Counted from the first letter of the stretch, positions 32,563 through 41,762 are shown. The stretch is 61,468 bases of DNA from Subdoligranulum sp. (GCA_014799685.1 JAAVHN010000029.1:1-61468); one strand, 5' to 3'. Notes: a model not told the origin generated them from the sequence alone. A program made the numbers and translations.

Positions 32563-33207
32563 TCACGCGCAAAACCGCCGGTAAAAATAATACAGCAAAA
32601 AGATACTGTACGACATCAGCACAATAAACAGCACCGCAAGCGTATCCAGACTTTCCCAAAACACCCGCAGCAGATAGATGGGCGCCCGGATATCCCAGCT
32701 GTTGAACCGCAAAAACCGGCCGATGTAGATGCCCACGCCGCACAAAAAGCTCAGCACGGCGATACTCGCCTGCCGCCCCGCCGGGCCGACCGATTCCGGC
32801 AGCGATTTTTCAAATGCAGAAAGCGCCCGGCAGCCCAGCATCACGGCCATAAACGCCCCCATGCCCAGCAGCAGCATCAGCGTCCAGTCACGCACATAGG
32901 GCGAGTGCATCACCGCCGCACGCCCGTCCTGCGTATATCCCACCCACTCCATGTCCGAAGGCACATGGAGCAAATCGGTGATCATATAAAACGTGTTGGG
33001 CAAAAGCAGCACCCAAACCAGCAGGAGCACCCATTTTGCAGCCATGTTCTTCTGCCGCTGCGCAAGCCTGAACACCGGCAGCGGCAGCAGGGCCAGGCCG
33101 ATATTCCACACGAGCCCCAGCCCCAGAAAATCGCCGGTGCGAAAACTGTAAACCGCGCAGAGCAGCGCATAGCCCAAAAGCGGGGCGATCAGCTTTTTCC
33201 AATTCAT
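32563..33207 (-). CDS. DUF1361 family membrane protein
   Basis: The 214-residue protein has about six hydrophobic segments, with LLPNTFYMITDLLHV near residues 67-82, a phrase diagnostic of DUF1361. A conserved loop near VRDWTLMLLLGMGAFM follows, and the C-terminus ends in an aromatic YYFYRRF. The ATG at 33207 is preceded by AAAGGATG. The family is of unknown function and often lies near glycan or exopolysaccharide genes. Confidence 0.85.
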   Translation of the reverse strand: MNWKKLIAPLLGYALLCAVYSFRTGDFLGLGLVWNIGLALLPLPVFRLAQRQKNMAAKWVLLLVWVLLLPNTFYMITDLLHVPSDMEWVGYTQDGRAAVMHSPYVRDWTLMLLLGMGAFMAVMLGCRALSAFEKSLPESVGPAGRQASIAVLSFLCGVGIYIGRFLRFNSWDIRAPIYLLRVFWESLDTLAVLFIVLMSYSIFLLYYFYRRFCA

Positions 33208-33345
33208 CGCAGCCACATCCTTTCGAGTCGATCCAGCCGGGCGCAGCTGCATTTGCAGCACCGCCCGAAGCATTCCCTCCGGCGTACACCGCTATGAAAT
33301 TCCTCTCCCCGTTTTCCTTCCTGCAAATTGTAAAGCATTTCGCCT

Positions 33346-34410
33346 TTATGGCATCTCCAGCCGGCGGCGCATGTTGTCCAGCTCCTCCAACTGGCCCATG
33401 TCCATCCAGCTGTGCTCGCTGACGGGGTATACCCCCACGCGCCCGCCCGACGTGCGCACCCTTTCGATCACATCCGTAAACGGAACGGGCTCGTTCGGCC
33501 GCAGGCTCTCGATCACCGAGGGCTCCACCACGTACAGCCCCGTATTGGTGAGGAAGTTCATCTCCGGCTTTTCCGCAATGGCGCACAGCTCCCCGGTGTC
33601 GCCCAGTTCCACCACGCCGTAGGGAATGGTAAAGTGCTTTACCGCACATACCATTGTAATGGTGTTGCCCTGCTCTTTATGCGCCCCGTACAGGTCGGCC
33701 AGATCCGCGTCGATCAAAATATCGCAGTTCGTCAAAAAGAACGTGCTTGTGATCTGCCCCTTCAGCAGGCTCAGCCCGCCGCCCGTACCGAGCGGCGTAT
33801 CCTCGTCGGCATATTCGACGGTATAGTCCTTTTGCAAGTCGTTAAAATAGCTCTTGATCATGCTCTTTTTGTAGTTGACGATCATTGTGAACGAATCGCA
33901 GCCCACATCCGTAAAGCGGTGGATAATGTGCTCCGCGATGGGCAGCTCGCCGATGGGAATGAGGGGCTTGGGCAGAATCTTCGTATAGGGATACAGCCGC
34001 GTGCCAAGCCCGCCCGCCATCATCACGACGGGCACATCCAACTTTTTACACGGCTCCACGTCCAGAAAATCATCCGCAAATACAACGTCCTGCACGCGTC
34101 CCTTTTTATCCAGCAGCGGCAGCGCGCCGATCCCCTTTTCCAGCAGCAGGGCGCGCGCTTTTGCGCGCGATTCGATGGGCAGTGCGCAGGGCGCATGGTT
34201 TGCCGCGTCGTATACCGGTCCATCCAGCGGCAGTCCTTTCAGGATATAACGGCGGATATCGCCGTCCGTCACACAGCCGCGCAGCACGCCGTCCTCGCAG
34301 AGAAACAGGATCCTGCTCCCCGTCTCACCCAAACGCCGCATGGCATCCAGCACCGCGGTGCCGCCGTCAAGCAGCAGATCCTCCACCCGCATCGCCGCAT
34401 TCTTTTCCAT
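33346..34410 (-). CDS. ptmE: CBS-domain sugar-1-phosphate nucleotidyltransferase (PtmE-like)
   Basis: Residues about 1-122 are a CBS pair (LFLCEDGVLRGCVTDGDIRR, GALPLLDKKGRVQDVV). From about 127 the nucleotidyltransferase domain follows: MMAGGLGTRLYPYTKILPKP, PIGELPIAEHII, TPLGTGGGLSLLKG, CDILIDADLADLY and EHSWMDMGQLEEL. This architecture matches PtmE-type GlcN-1-P guanylyltransferases of the GDP-based legionaminate pathway. GGGAGG lies eight bases before the ATG at 34410; upstream in-frame starts add a low-complexity stretch without a good site. 189 bases separate it from legC. Confidence 0.87.
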   Translation of the reverse strand: MEKNAAMRVEDLLLDGGTAVLDAMRRLGETGSRILFLCEDGVLRGCVTDGDIRRYILKGLPLDGPVYDAANHAPCALPIESRAKARALLLEKGIGALPLLDKKGRVQDVVFADDFLDVEPCKKLDVPVVMMAGGLGTRLYPYTKILPKPLIPIGELPIAEHIIHRFTDVGCDSFTMIVNYKKSMIKSYFNDLQKDYTVEYADEDTPLGTGGGLSLLKGQITSTFFLTNCDILIDADLADLYGAHKEQGNTITMVCAVKHFTIPYGVVELGDTGELCAIAEKPEMNFLTNTGLYVVEPSVIESLRPNEPVPFTDVIERVRTSGGRVGVYPVSEHSWMDMGQLEELDNMRRRLEMP

Positions 34411-34599
34411 TCCCGCGCCTCCCTCTCTTTTGTCCTGCCGGGCTTTGCCTTTCCCTGCTTCGCCGCTTTGCTGGCCGCCGGCTGTCCCGCACGGGCAGAG
34501 CGTTTGCAGTCCGGGCGCACCCGGCCGCACGCACCCATGCCTGCTCATCCGGCAAACCGTCTGTCCTCGCTGCCCGGCCGCCCGAAAAGCCGCCGGCCT

Positions 34600-35760
34600 T
34601 TACAGCGCCAGCAGTGCATCCACCACGCGCTGTGCATCTTCTTCGGTCAGGTTGGTGGAGCAGGGCAGGTTCACGATCTTCGCACGGAAATCTTCGGCCA
34701 GCTGTGTGCCGAAGCGCTCGCACGTGCCGTAATCCGCCTGCTCATGGATCAGCGCCCACACCGGGCGCGTCTGGATCTTCTTTTCCCGCAGCGCCGCAAT
34801 CACGGCGTCGCGCTCGTGGCGCGCGTCCTCTAAATACAGGCTGTAGAACCATTGGTTCGAGCGCACGCCCGCGCGGAACGGCAAAATGCGAAAACCGTTT
34901 TTGCCGTCCAGCCGTTCACGGTAAAACCCGTACATCTTATGCTTGTGCGCAATGAAGCCCTCCAATTGCTCCAGCTGCGCAAGGCCCAGCGCCGCCTGCA
35001 GGTTCGTCATACGGTAGTTGTAGCCGATCTCGTCGTGCAAAAACTGCAGCTCGTCGGCCTTGGCCTGCGTGGAAAGATGCTTCGCGTGCGCGGCCCAATC
35101 GGCGTGGTTCGACACCACCATGCCGCCCGCGCCCGTTGTAATGATCTTGTTGCCGTTGAAGCTGTACACGCCGATATCGCCGATCGTACCGGCCATGCGG
35201 CCCTTGTACGGCCCCTCGGTGTAAGTAGTCCCCAGCGCCTCGGTCGCATCCTCGATCAGCGTGAGGCCGTACTCCCCGCACAACTGCACCAGCGCCGGCA
35301 TCGCGGCCATGTTGCCGAATACGTGCACCACCATCAGCGCCTTCACATGCGCGCCGGTGCGCTTATTTGTGCATTTGCCGCCGCGCATTTCCGTGTGATC
35401 CGCAAGCCATTCCCGCGCCAGGTCCGGGCACAGGCACAGGCTTTCGCCGCAGCCGATGAACACCGGCTGCGCGCCCACATAGCGGATGGGGTTCACCGCC
35501 GCGATGAATGTGAGCGTGGGAGCCAGCACCTCATCCCCTGCGCCGACGCCCGCCGCCAGCAGCGCAAGGTGCAGCCCCGAGGTGCCGCTGTTGCAGGCCA
35601 CGGCGCGCGGCATATGCGTATATTCCGCAATCTTTTCCTCAAAATCCGTCACCTTGCTGCCGCCCGTGGATACCCACTCGCTGATGACAGCGTCGTTCAC
35701 ATACTGCTTTTCGTTGCCCGAAAAATTCGGCACGGAAAGCGGAATAAAATGCTCGCTCAT
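34600..35760 (-). CDS. legC: DegT/DnrJ/EryC1 aminotransferase (LegC-like)
   Basis: The PLP-dependent sugar aminotransferase has VACNSGTSGLHLALLAAGV, DEVLAPTLTFIAAVNPI, LIEDATEALGTTY (with the PLP-contacting Asp), GVYSFNGNKIITTGAGGM (the Lys forms the Schiff base) and GYNYRMTNLQAALGLAQL. The 386-residue length is typical. LegC would aminate the 4-keto sugar made by LegB. Its ATG at 35760 overlaps the stop of the upstream membrane-protein gene (ATGA), so the two are coupled. Confidence 0.9.
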   Translation of the reverse strand: MSEHFIPLSVPNFSGNEKQYVNDAVISEWVSTGGSKVTDFEEKIAEYTHMPRAVACNSGTSGLHLALLAAGVGAGDEVLAPTLTFIAAVNPIRYVGAQPVFIGCGESLCLCPDLAREWLADHTEMRGGKCTNKRTGAHVKALMVVHVFGNMAAMPALVQLCGEYGLTLIEDATEALGTTYTEGPYKGRMAGTIGDIGVYSFNGNKIITTGAGGMVVSNHADWAAHAKHLSTQAKADELQFLHDEIGYNYRMTNLQAALGLAQLEQLEGFIAHKHKMYGFYRERLDGKNGFRILPFRAGVRSNQWFYSLYLEDARHERDAVIAALREKKIQTRPVWALIHEQADYGTCERFGTQLAEDFRAKIVNLPCSTNLTEEDAQRVVDALLAL

Positions 35761-36476
35761 TTTTCTCTCCCCTTTTCCTGATGGCTGGCGGCTTGTTCAC
35801 GTTTTCCCCGGCGTTTTTCCGCCAGCAGGTCCCACGCGCAGAACACCCAGTGCAGCACGCTCGCCGCCAGCAGCGGCACCACGGCCAATGCCAGCAGATA
35901 CGGCCTTGTGGGCGTCAGGCGGTCGGACAGACTGCGCGGCTCATTCAGCACAACGCGCTCCAGCCGGAAGTGCAGCCCCGCAAACATTCCCGGGTCGATG
36001 CGGATGCCGTACATTTTACAGCGCGGCAGCGTAAAGCTGTATACATTCTGCGCATCCCGGTGTGCCCACACGCGGTAAATGGCGTCGTATTCTTCCATAT
36101 TCGGGCGCATCTTATAAAACACGCATATCTCGCCCGGATCCATGTTCAGATCTTCAATATACAGCGTAACGCGCCGGACATAGACAGGCGCGCCCCCGGG
36201 CGATACCAGCGACAGATCCAGATCCATGCGCGGGTCAACGCTCAAAGCGGTGTACCACATGCCGTCCTGCTCCAGATCGCGCAGGGAAAAGGCGTCCGTA
36301 CGGTCGCCCATAATTTCGATCGTCTGCACATCGCCCGCCAGACGGCGCACGCCGTCCTCGGCCACGCCAAACAGCACAGACACCAGGCTGCCCGCCAGAA
36401 ACACCGCATAGCACAGCGCAATCAACCGTTTGCCGTTCCCCCGCACCGAAGCCAGAAGTTTCCACAGCCGCTTCAT
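35757..36476 (-). CDS. Bitopic membrane protein of the glycan cluster, unknown
   Basis: The 239-residue protein is not recognised. Hydrophobic segments at about 18-40 and 195-217 flank an extracytoplasmic domain with strands such as RRVTLYIEDLNMDPGEICVF and YSFTLPRCKMYGIRIDPGMF. This domain is reminiscent of carbohydrate-binding or discoidin-like sandwiches found next to sugar-transfer enzymes. It overlaps the stop of the GT-C-like gene and the start of legC by four bases on each side, so all three are coupled. Confidence 0.75.
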   Translation of the reverse strand: MKRLWKLLASVRGNGKRLIALCYAVFLAGSLVSVLFGVAEDGVRRLAGDVQTIEIMGDRTDAFSLRDLEQDGMWYTALSVDPRMDLDLSLVSPGGAPVYVRRVTLYIEDLNMDPGEICVFYKMRPNMEEYDAIYRVWAHRDAQNVYSFTLPRCKMYGIRIDPGMFAGLHFRLERVVLNEPRSLSDRLTPTRPYLLALAVVPLLAASVLHWVFCAWDLLAEKRRGKREQAASHQEKGREK

Positions 36477-38515
36477 GACGCCGCCCCCTCTCCTCCGGCG
36501 GGCACAAAGCGCATCTGTGCGCCCCCGTCTTCAATCCGGTACAGCTTTGCGCCGCTTTGCAGCCCATCGCTGAACAAATAGCCGTAATTCTGCACAAAAC
36601 CTGCGTCCCATTGATCCATAAAGATGGCCGTGCAGCCGCTGGCGCGCAGATATTCGCACCACACCTCGCCTGTAAAGGGCTGCGTGGAAAAATACGTCAC
36701 CTGTTCTTCGGTGAAAAAGTCCGGCATCGCTTCCGCCCGGCGAATGGTCTCGGGTGTAAACTCCGGCCCGCAGCCAAAGCTGTAATCCACAAAGACATCC
36801 GGATAAAACTCGTAATAATACTGGAACCATTCCAGCCCGAAAGGTGCGAACGACACAAGGAAGATGCGGTCGTCCCCGGTGAGGTACTGCTTTGCACCGG
36901 CAGCAAAAGCCTCCTGTTCGCGCCGCTCGGTATAAAAGGAATCCGGGTAATCCAGCACGCAGAGCTGCGGCTGCACAAATGCGTCCGCACGCCAGAGGCA
37001 TCCGCCGCACAGCGCCAGCAGAAACAGCGCGCCCAGCCCGCCGGGCGCCGAATTTTTCAGCGAGGCGCACAGCATCGAAACCGCCAGCACAAACCATCCG
37101 ATGTAATACGGATAGATATAGCGGTTGTAATCGCCCAGCGCGTACCCGAAGTCTCCCTTGAATACATAGACATAGGTGAAGCCGATAAAGATATAGTACG
37201 CCGCAAACCCCAGCGTGCTCCACAGGGTCACCCACGCAGTGCGGATCCTCATGCGTTTGTCACCCAGCAAAAAGGCAGCAAGGAAAACGGTCAGGATCAG
37301 TGTGATCACGATCGCGCCCGATCCGTTCAGCAGCTTACCGAGGCGCGTCTCCTGGCCGCCAAGGCTGAACATCGTTACCCTTGCAGCATATAACGCCTGC
37401 CGCATCGACTGCATGATCTGCGTAAATTTCTCCGTGCGTCCAATGCCGGCAAGCTCGCGCAGGCCGGTTACCACCATCTGCGCCATACCCATATTTTCCG
37501 CACCGCCGATATCGAACCGGTTCATGCCGAGCACCGCGGACATATGCGCCGCCCAGCCAAGAAACGCCGCCACAGGCGCCGCTGCGAGCGCGGCGCACCA
37601 GCAGAGCCTGCCCCAAAGCCCTTTCAGGCGGAAAAACGGCACATCCTCTTTTTCCAAAAACAGCAGGTCAAAGCAGACGATGGCCGCGGCGATCAGACAG
37701 AGTGCAAAGCCCGTATCCTTTGCAATGCATGTGGCCGTAACGGTCAGCAGCGTACCCAACAGCACTGCGGGCGTTTTTTTGCGCGGCGCAAAATACAGCA
37801 CCATCTCCGCGCCGAACAGAAGCCCCAACGGGATATCGGCATAGGCGTTCATATAAACCGTCCGCACATAGATGTCACGGTAATAGACCGTCATCAAAAA
37901 CGGCGTCAGCGTCAGCACAGTGGCCGCAGGTACGGCAAGGTACCACTGCCTGCGCCGCAGCATGGAAAAGGCCGCCGCAAATACGGCAAAATACAGCATG
38001 TCATATGCCGCATACACCTTCCACGGCACAAACGCGGCGCCGAGAAACTGGAACGCATAATCCAGCATGATCAGCCCCGGCACGAATGTGGTGGCGCGCA
38101 TTCCGCCCGGATGATAGGTATAAAGCTGATTTTCTGTTTTTACCACCTTTGGCGCGATGCCCCAAAAGCTGAACTCGTCCCATTCGCTGAAAATCGGTTT
38201 GCGCACAGCGAACAGAACGCACACCGCCAGCGACGCCAGCACAAAATAGACGAACGCAGGGGAAAAAACATCCCGCAGCACCAGTGCTTTGCGGTGCAGC
38301 CACAGCCACACGGCGGCGGCAAGCGCGGCGAAAAACCACAAAATGCCCGCCGGGAGCAGCAAATGCACACTGCCCAGCACGCTGTACCATACCATGGTGC
38401 CGCACAGCACAAACAGCGGCGCCGCGCCGCTGGAGACGCCCGTTTTCACATGAACAAACAGGCACAGCGCCAGCAGCGCGGCAAATGTGATCAAAATTTC
38501 CAAAAAAGCGATCAA
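36473..38515 (-). CDS. Large polytopic membrane protein, GT-C glycosyltransferase-like
   Basis: The protein of about 680 residues has some 12-13 hydrophobic segments and a soluble C-terminal domain of about 165 residues. A loop near residues 100-130 contains FSEWDEFSFWGIAPKVV, the acidic-pair position typical of GT-C enzymes (PMT/OST-like). GMRATTFVPGLIMLDY and NRYIYPYYIGWFVLA, the latter with the pattern seen near the active site of DUF2142-type proteins, follow. Such enzymes move sugars from polyprenyl carriers outside the membrane. A GTG at 38524 is possible, but AAAGGA is too close to it; the TTG at 38515 has ten bases of spacing, so I prefer that. Its stop overlaps the next gene. Confidence 0.78.
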   Translation of the reverse strand: MIAFLEILITFAALLALCLFVHVKTGVSSGAAPLFVLCGTMVWYSVLGSVHLLLPAGILWFFAALAAAVWLWLHRKALVLRDVFSPAFVYFVLASLAVCVLFAVRKPIFSEWDEFSFWGIAPKVVKTENQLYTYHPGGMRATTFVPGLIMLDYAFQFLGAAFVPWKVYAAYDMLYFAVFAAAFSMLRRRQWYLAVPAATVLTLTPFLMTVYYRDIYVRTVYMNAYADIPLGLLFGAEMVLYFAPRKKTPAVLLGTLLTVTATCIAKDTGFALCLIAAAIVCFDLLFLEKEDVPFFRLKGLWGRLCWCAALAAAPVAAFLGWAAHMSAVLGMNRFDIGGAENMGMAQMVVTGLRELAGIGRTEKFTQIMQSMRQALYAARVTMFSLGGQETRLGKLLNGSGAIVITLILTVFLAAFLLGDKRMRIRTAWVTLWSTLGFAAYYIFIGFTYVYVFKGDFGYALGDYNRYIYPYYIGWFVLAVSMLCASLKNSAPGGLGALFLLALCGGCLWRADAFVQPQLCVLDYPDSFYTERREQEAFAAGAKQYLTGDDRIFLVSFAPFGLEWFQYYYEFYPDVFVDYSFGCGPEFTPETIRRAEAMPDFFTEEQVTYFSTQPFTGEVWCEYLRASGCTAIFMDQWDAGFVQNYGYLFSDGLQSGAKLYRIEDGGAQMRFVPAGGEGAAS

Positions 38516-38665
38516 GCAATGCACTTCCTTTTCTTACGCAGGGCCCGACCTGCGGCGCCGGGCCAACCGGCGGCGCACAGCCCGTTTCCGGCTCGTACCA
38601 AGCGTTCTTCCGGGGATGCAGAACTTTTGCGGCGCGCCCGCGCGGCTGCGTCTCTGCCCCGCCTT

Positions 38666-40276
38666 TTATGCCTCAATATAATACCGCTGGAACAAAAGCA
38701 CCGCACTCACCAGCGCCCACAAAAACGAAAGGTGCAGCACCCGCCATGCGGGCGGCGTCTTCTGCAGCTTGCCGGCCCGCAGCTCCTGCAGGGCCATCGT
38801 GCGGCCCATCAGTATGGCTGCCAGCACCAGCAGCGCAAAAAATGCCGGCAGCAAATAGCGCGCCTGCACGCCGTTGATCTCCGGCAGGGTGACGGGCGTA
38901 CACGTCAGATACATCCCCGTATAGGTAAACGCATACAGCAATACCGCCGAAGCACCCATCGCCCAGCCTGTTTTGCGCGGCGCACACGCTCCCTCCAGTG
39001 CGCTGCACCCGGCGGCAAACAGCAGAACAAGGGGCGAAACCATATTGATCAGCTCAATTTTCACATCCAACTGCCCAAAGGCGCCCATGGAAAACAGGCA
39101 GAAGCCATCCCGGTACAGCGTATAGCAAAACACCGCCGCGTAGCGCGGCAAATTGGAAAAGATAAAGCGCACCTGTGCGGCCGGGTCGATGTTGGGATCA
39201 AAATATTCAAACGACCCATAGTTGCTGGCCAATGCCGTATACCCGTTCAGCAGTTGGAACGCCAGCAGCCCTCCTGCCAGCACAATGCCCAACACCAATC
39301 CGCGCCGGGCCGCCGGGGAGAGCGGCTTTTTGCCCGCGCGCCCGATGTGCACATTCTCCCAAAGCGGCGGCAGCGCCAGAAGCGGCAGTAATGCGATCGT
39401 CGTGTTTTTTGCATAAAACGTAATGCCAAAGCACAGCACCAGAACAACAAGGCGTTTCGGTGTGACAGCATCGGACAGGCAGATGCCAATGAAGATCCAG
39501 ATAAGCCCCAAAAACATGCTGTCCGAGCTGCACGAGCCCACGATAAAGAGCGTGATCGGGCACATCATCACGGCGATCAAAACCGCCGTAAAACGCCCCG
39601 CGAACCAAATTGCCGCGCCGCACATCGCCGCATAGGCCAGCAAATTGGTGATGCGCGCCAGGTACATGCACGCCATTGCGTCTGCGCCCAGCAGCCGGCC
39701 GACCGCAACACCCACTGCCTGCGGCAGATAGGGGATCAGCTGCTGCACCCTGGTTGATGCATTCCATGCCGTGGCCCCCGCGGCAACATCCTGCGCATAG
39801 CGCCGGTATCCCGCGGCAAGTCCCCCCTCCTGTGTGTGCGCGATGGCACCGTTGAAGTAGCGCATCAGCAGATCGACATCGTCGGGATAGTCCTCCTGCT
39901 GGTTGAACAGAAAGTTCCCGCTGCCGATCGAGTACGCGCGCAAAAAATGCTCGCTTTCATCCGGCGCCTGCAAAGGCGGATTCGCAAACACAAAAAACAG
40001 ACCTGCCAATGCCGCCAGCACTGCTGTCTTCAGCGCCAGATCCTGGCGCAAAAAATGCGCGCAGAGAAGCACCAGCAGATAGACAAGCGAAAAAATGCCG
40101 CACACTGCCCCCGTCAGCCAGACGGCGGAGCCCGGCGCATCCTCGCCCAGCGCGTAGATTACGCGCCAATAATATACCAGCGCGGCGCCGCAGAAAAGCA
40201 CCACGGGATAGCCGCACAGCCAGCGCACCCATGATTTTTCCCAAAGCCGCGCACATTTTTGCATCCAATTTGCCAT
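38666..40276 (-). CDS. DUF2142 family membrane protein (GT-C-like)
   Basis: The protein of about 536 residues has about 12 hydrophobic segments. Diagnostic DUF2142 phrases are NPPLQAPDESEHFLRAY near residues 80-96 (Asp-Glu at the predicted active site) and INGVQARYLLPAFFALL near the end. A Pro/Ser-rich loop separates the halves. DUF2142 proteins are related to GT-C glycosyltransferases of cell-envelope glycans. The ATG at 40276 begins a positively charged leader; ATGs at 40288 and 40306 are alternatives, none with a clear ribosome site. A 154-base gap separates it from legB. Confidence 0.83.
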   Translation of the reverse strand: MANWMQKCARLWEKSWVRWLCGYPVVLFCGAALVYYWRVIYALGEDAPGSAVWLTGAVCGIFSLVYLLVLLCAHFLRQDLALKTAVLAALAGLFFVFANPPLQAPDESEHFLRAYSIGSGNFLFNQQEDYPDDVDLLMRYFNGAIAHTQEGGLAAGYRRYAQDVAAGATAWNASTRVQQLIPYLPQAVGVAVGRLLGADAMACMYLARITNLLAYAAMCGAAIWFAGRFTAVLIAVMMCPITLFIVGSCSSDSMFLGLIWIFIGICLSDAVTPKRLVVLVLCFGITFYAKNTTIALLPLLALPPLWENVHIGRAGKKPLSPAARRGLVLGIVLAGGLLAFQLLNGYTALASNYGSFEYFDPNIDPAAQVRFIFSNLPRYAAVFCYTLYRDGFCLFSMGAFGQLDVKIELINMVSPLVLLFAAGCSALEGACAPRKTGWAMGASAVLLYAFTYTGMYLTCTPVTLPEINGVQARYLLPAFFALLVLAAILMGRTMALQELRAGKLQKTPPAWRVLHLSFLWALVSAVLLFQRYYIEA

Positions 40277-40430
40277 AAACACACCCATCGCAGCACAAAA
40301 GCGCATCGGGCTGAAGCTTTCCGAGCCTGTCCGATCATCCCACCGGGAAGCTGCAGACACTTCTCACTGTCAAAACAGTGTCCTGCACCGCGTATCTCAT
40401 TGTTTGATTGCCGGATCCCGGACATCGCCG

Positions 40431-41417
40431 TCACAGGTTGTATTCATCCGTTTTATAACGGCCCAGATTGCCGCGCAGCCACGCGATGGTCTCGGCAAGG
40501 CCCTCCTCGAACGTATAGGCGGGCTTCCATCCCGTCAATGTACGCAGGCGGGTGGAATCGCCCAGAAGGCGCTCCACCTCGCTTTTGCCCGGGCGCAGGC
40601 GCTCTGCCTCGCACACCACCTTTGCGGCAGGGTTGATCTGGCGGATCAGCTCCTCGGCCAGCGCGCCGATGGAAATCTCGCGCCCGGTGGCGATGTTCAG
40701 CTCCTGCCCGATGGCGGCTTCACAGTCCGCGATGGCCATAAAGCCCGCCGCGGTATCCTTTACATAGTTGAAATCCCGTGTGGGCGCAAGGCTGCCCAGG
40801 TGGATCTCGGTGCGCCCGGCCAGCAGCTGCGTGATGATGGTGGGAATCACAGCGCGGGCAGACTGCCGCGGGCCGTAGGTGTTGAACGGCCGCACGATGG
40901 AAAGCGGCAGATCAAAGCTGCGCCAGAAGCTCTCGGCCAAACGGTCGGCGCCAATCTTGGTAGCGGAATACGGGCTCTGGCCCTGATAGGGGTGCTTTTC
41001 GTCGATGGGCACATACTGCGCGGTTCCGTACACCTCGCTTGTAGAGGTAATCATCAGCCGCTGCGTACCCAGATCGCGCGCAGCCTGCAGCACATTCAGC
41101 GTGCCTTTGATGTTGGTATCCACATAGCTGTCCGGCGAATGGTAGCTGAACGGAATGGCGATCAGCGCCGCCAGATGGAACACGCGCTCCTGCCCCTGCA
41201 TGGCCGTGCGCACGCCGTTCGGATCGCGGATATCGCCCATAAATACTTCGATCTCGCTGCGGATCCCGGGCGCGAGCGAATCGATCCACCCGCACGAATT
41301 GAACGAATTATAGTAGCAGAAGGCCTTTACGCGCTCGCCTTTTTTCACCAGTTCCTCAGTGAGATGGCTGCCGATAAAGCCGTCCGCGCCTGTTACAAGC
41401 ACTGTATGCGCCATCAT
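40431..41417 (-). CDS. legB: NAD-dependent nucleotide-sugar 4,6-dehydratase (LegB-like)
   Basis: An extended short-chain dehydrogenase: TGADGFIGSHLTEEL (NAD loop), MGDIRDP, VFHLAALIAIP, TSTSEVYGTAQYVP (catalytic Thr and Glu), YSATKIGADRL (YxxxK) and RPFNTYGPRQSARAVIP. Substitution of the usual UDP-binding region is compatible with GDP-GlcNAc as substrate, as for LegB. The 328-residue length fits. Tandem ATGs at 41417 and 41414 follow AAGGAGGG; the second has a better spacing. It is the first gene after the promoter at 41496-41524 and heads the glycan cluster. Confidence 0.9.
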   Translation of the reverse strand: MMAHTVLVTGADGFIGSHLTEELVKKGERVKAFCYYNSFNSCGWIDSLAPGIRSEIEVFMGDIRDPNGVRTAMQGQERVFHLAALIAIPFSYHSPDSYVDTNIKGTLNVLQAARDLGTQRLMITSTSEVYGTAQYVPIDEKHPYQGQSPYSATKIGADRLAESFWRSFDLPLSIVRPFNTYGPRQSARAVIPTIITQLLAGRTEIHLGSLAPTRDFNYVKDTAAGFMAIADCEAAIGQELNIATGREISIGALAEELIRQINPAAKVVCEAERLRPGKSEVERLLGDSTRLRTLTGWKPAYTFEEGLAETIAWLRGNLGRYKTDEYNL

Positions 41418-41495
41418 GCGCCCTCCTTTTTTGCCGCGCCCCGCGGCTCAATCCAAAGCAGATCAAAGCCCGGATGGCCTGACCGCCTTGCGGTT

Positions 41496-41524
41496 ATTGT
41501 ACCATATTCTTCCCCATTTGGCAA
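41496..41524 (-). promoter_or_regulatory. Promoter of the glycan cluster
   Basis: The minus strand reads TTGCCA (41524-41519), a 17-base spacer and TACAAT (41501-41496), 79 bases before legB. Confidence 0.82.
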
Positions 41525-41624
41525 TCAAAACGGGGGATAACGCGGTAAAAATTCGGCAAAGAGCCCTTTCTGGTACGCGCGGAAGGACCTTCGCGGCGTG
41601 GGATCGGCTTTTGCACTCCCCTGA

Positions 41625-41735
41625 GAAAACCGCTTTTCGCACCCCATGGAAAAGTCGTTTTTCGCACTCCATGGAAAAGCCGTTTTTCGCACCCCACAGA
41701 AAAGCCGCTTTTCAAGCGCCCATGAAAAAGCCGCC
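41625..41735. repeat. 25-bp palindromic tandem repeat (about 4.5 units)
   Basis: Units start at 41625, 41649, 41674, 41699 and 41724. Each holds a small palindrome such as GAAAAGCCGCTTTTC followed by GCACCCCAT-like sequence. The period is 25 bases and not a multiple of three, so it is non-coding. It lies between the terminator after the bactofilin gene and the glycan promoter. Confidence 0.85.
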
Positions 41736-41762
41736 CTCTCCCAAACGGAAAGGGCGGCTTTT
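41726..41762. terminator. Bidirectional terminator after the bactofilin gene
   Basis: AAAAGCCGCCCT (41726-41737) and AGGGCGGCTTTT (41751-41762) pair perfectly around a 13-base loop, with T-runs on both strands. It lies 36 bases from the stop codon at 41799 and shares its left arm with the 25-bp repeat. Confidence 0.9.

Noticed and set aside
37544-39391. Plus-strand open frame of about 615 codons across the GT-C-like and DUF2142 genes
   Set aside because: It is an antisense shadow; both minus-strand proteins have coherent membrane topology.
41625-41735. CRISPR array or small repeat protein
   Set aside because: The 25-base units have no unique spacers, and the period shifts frame at each unit, so no protein is encoded.
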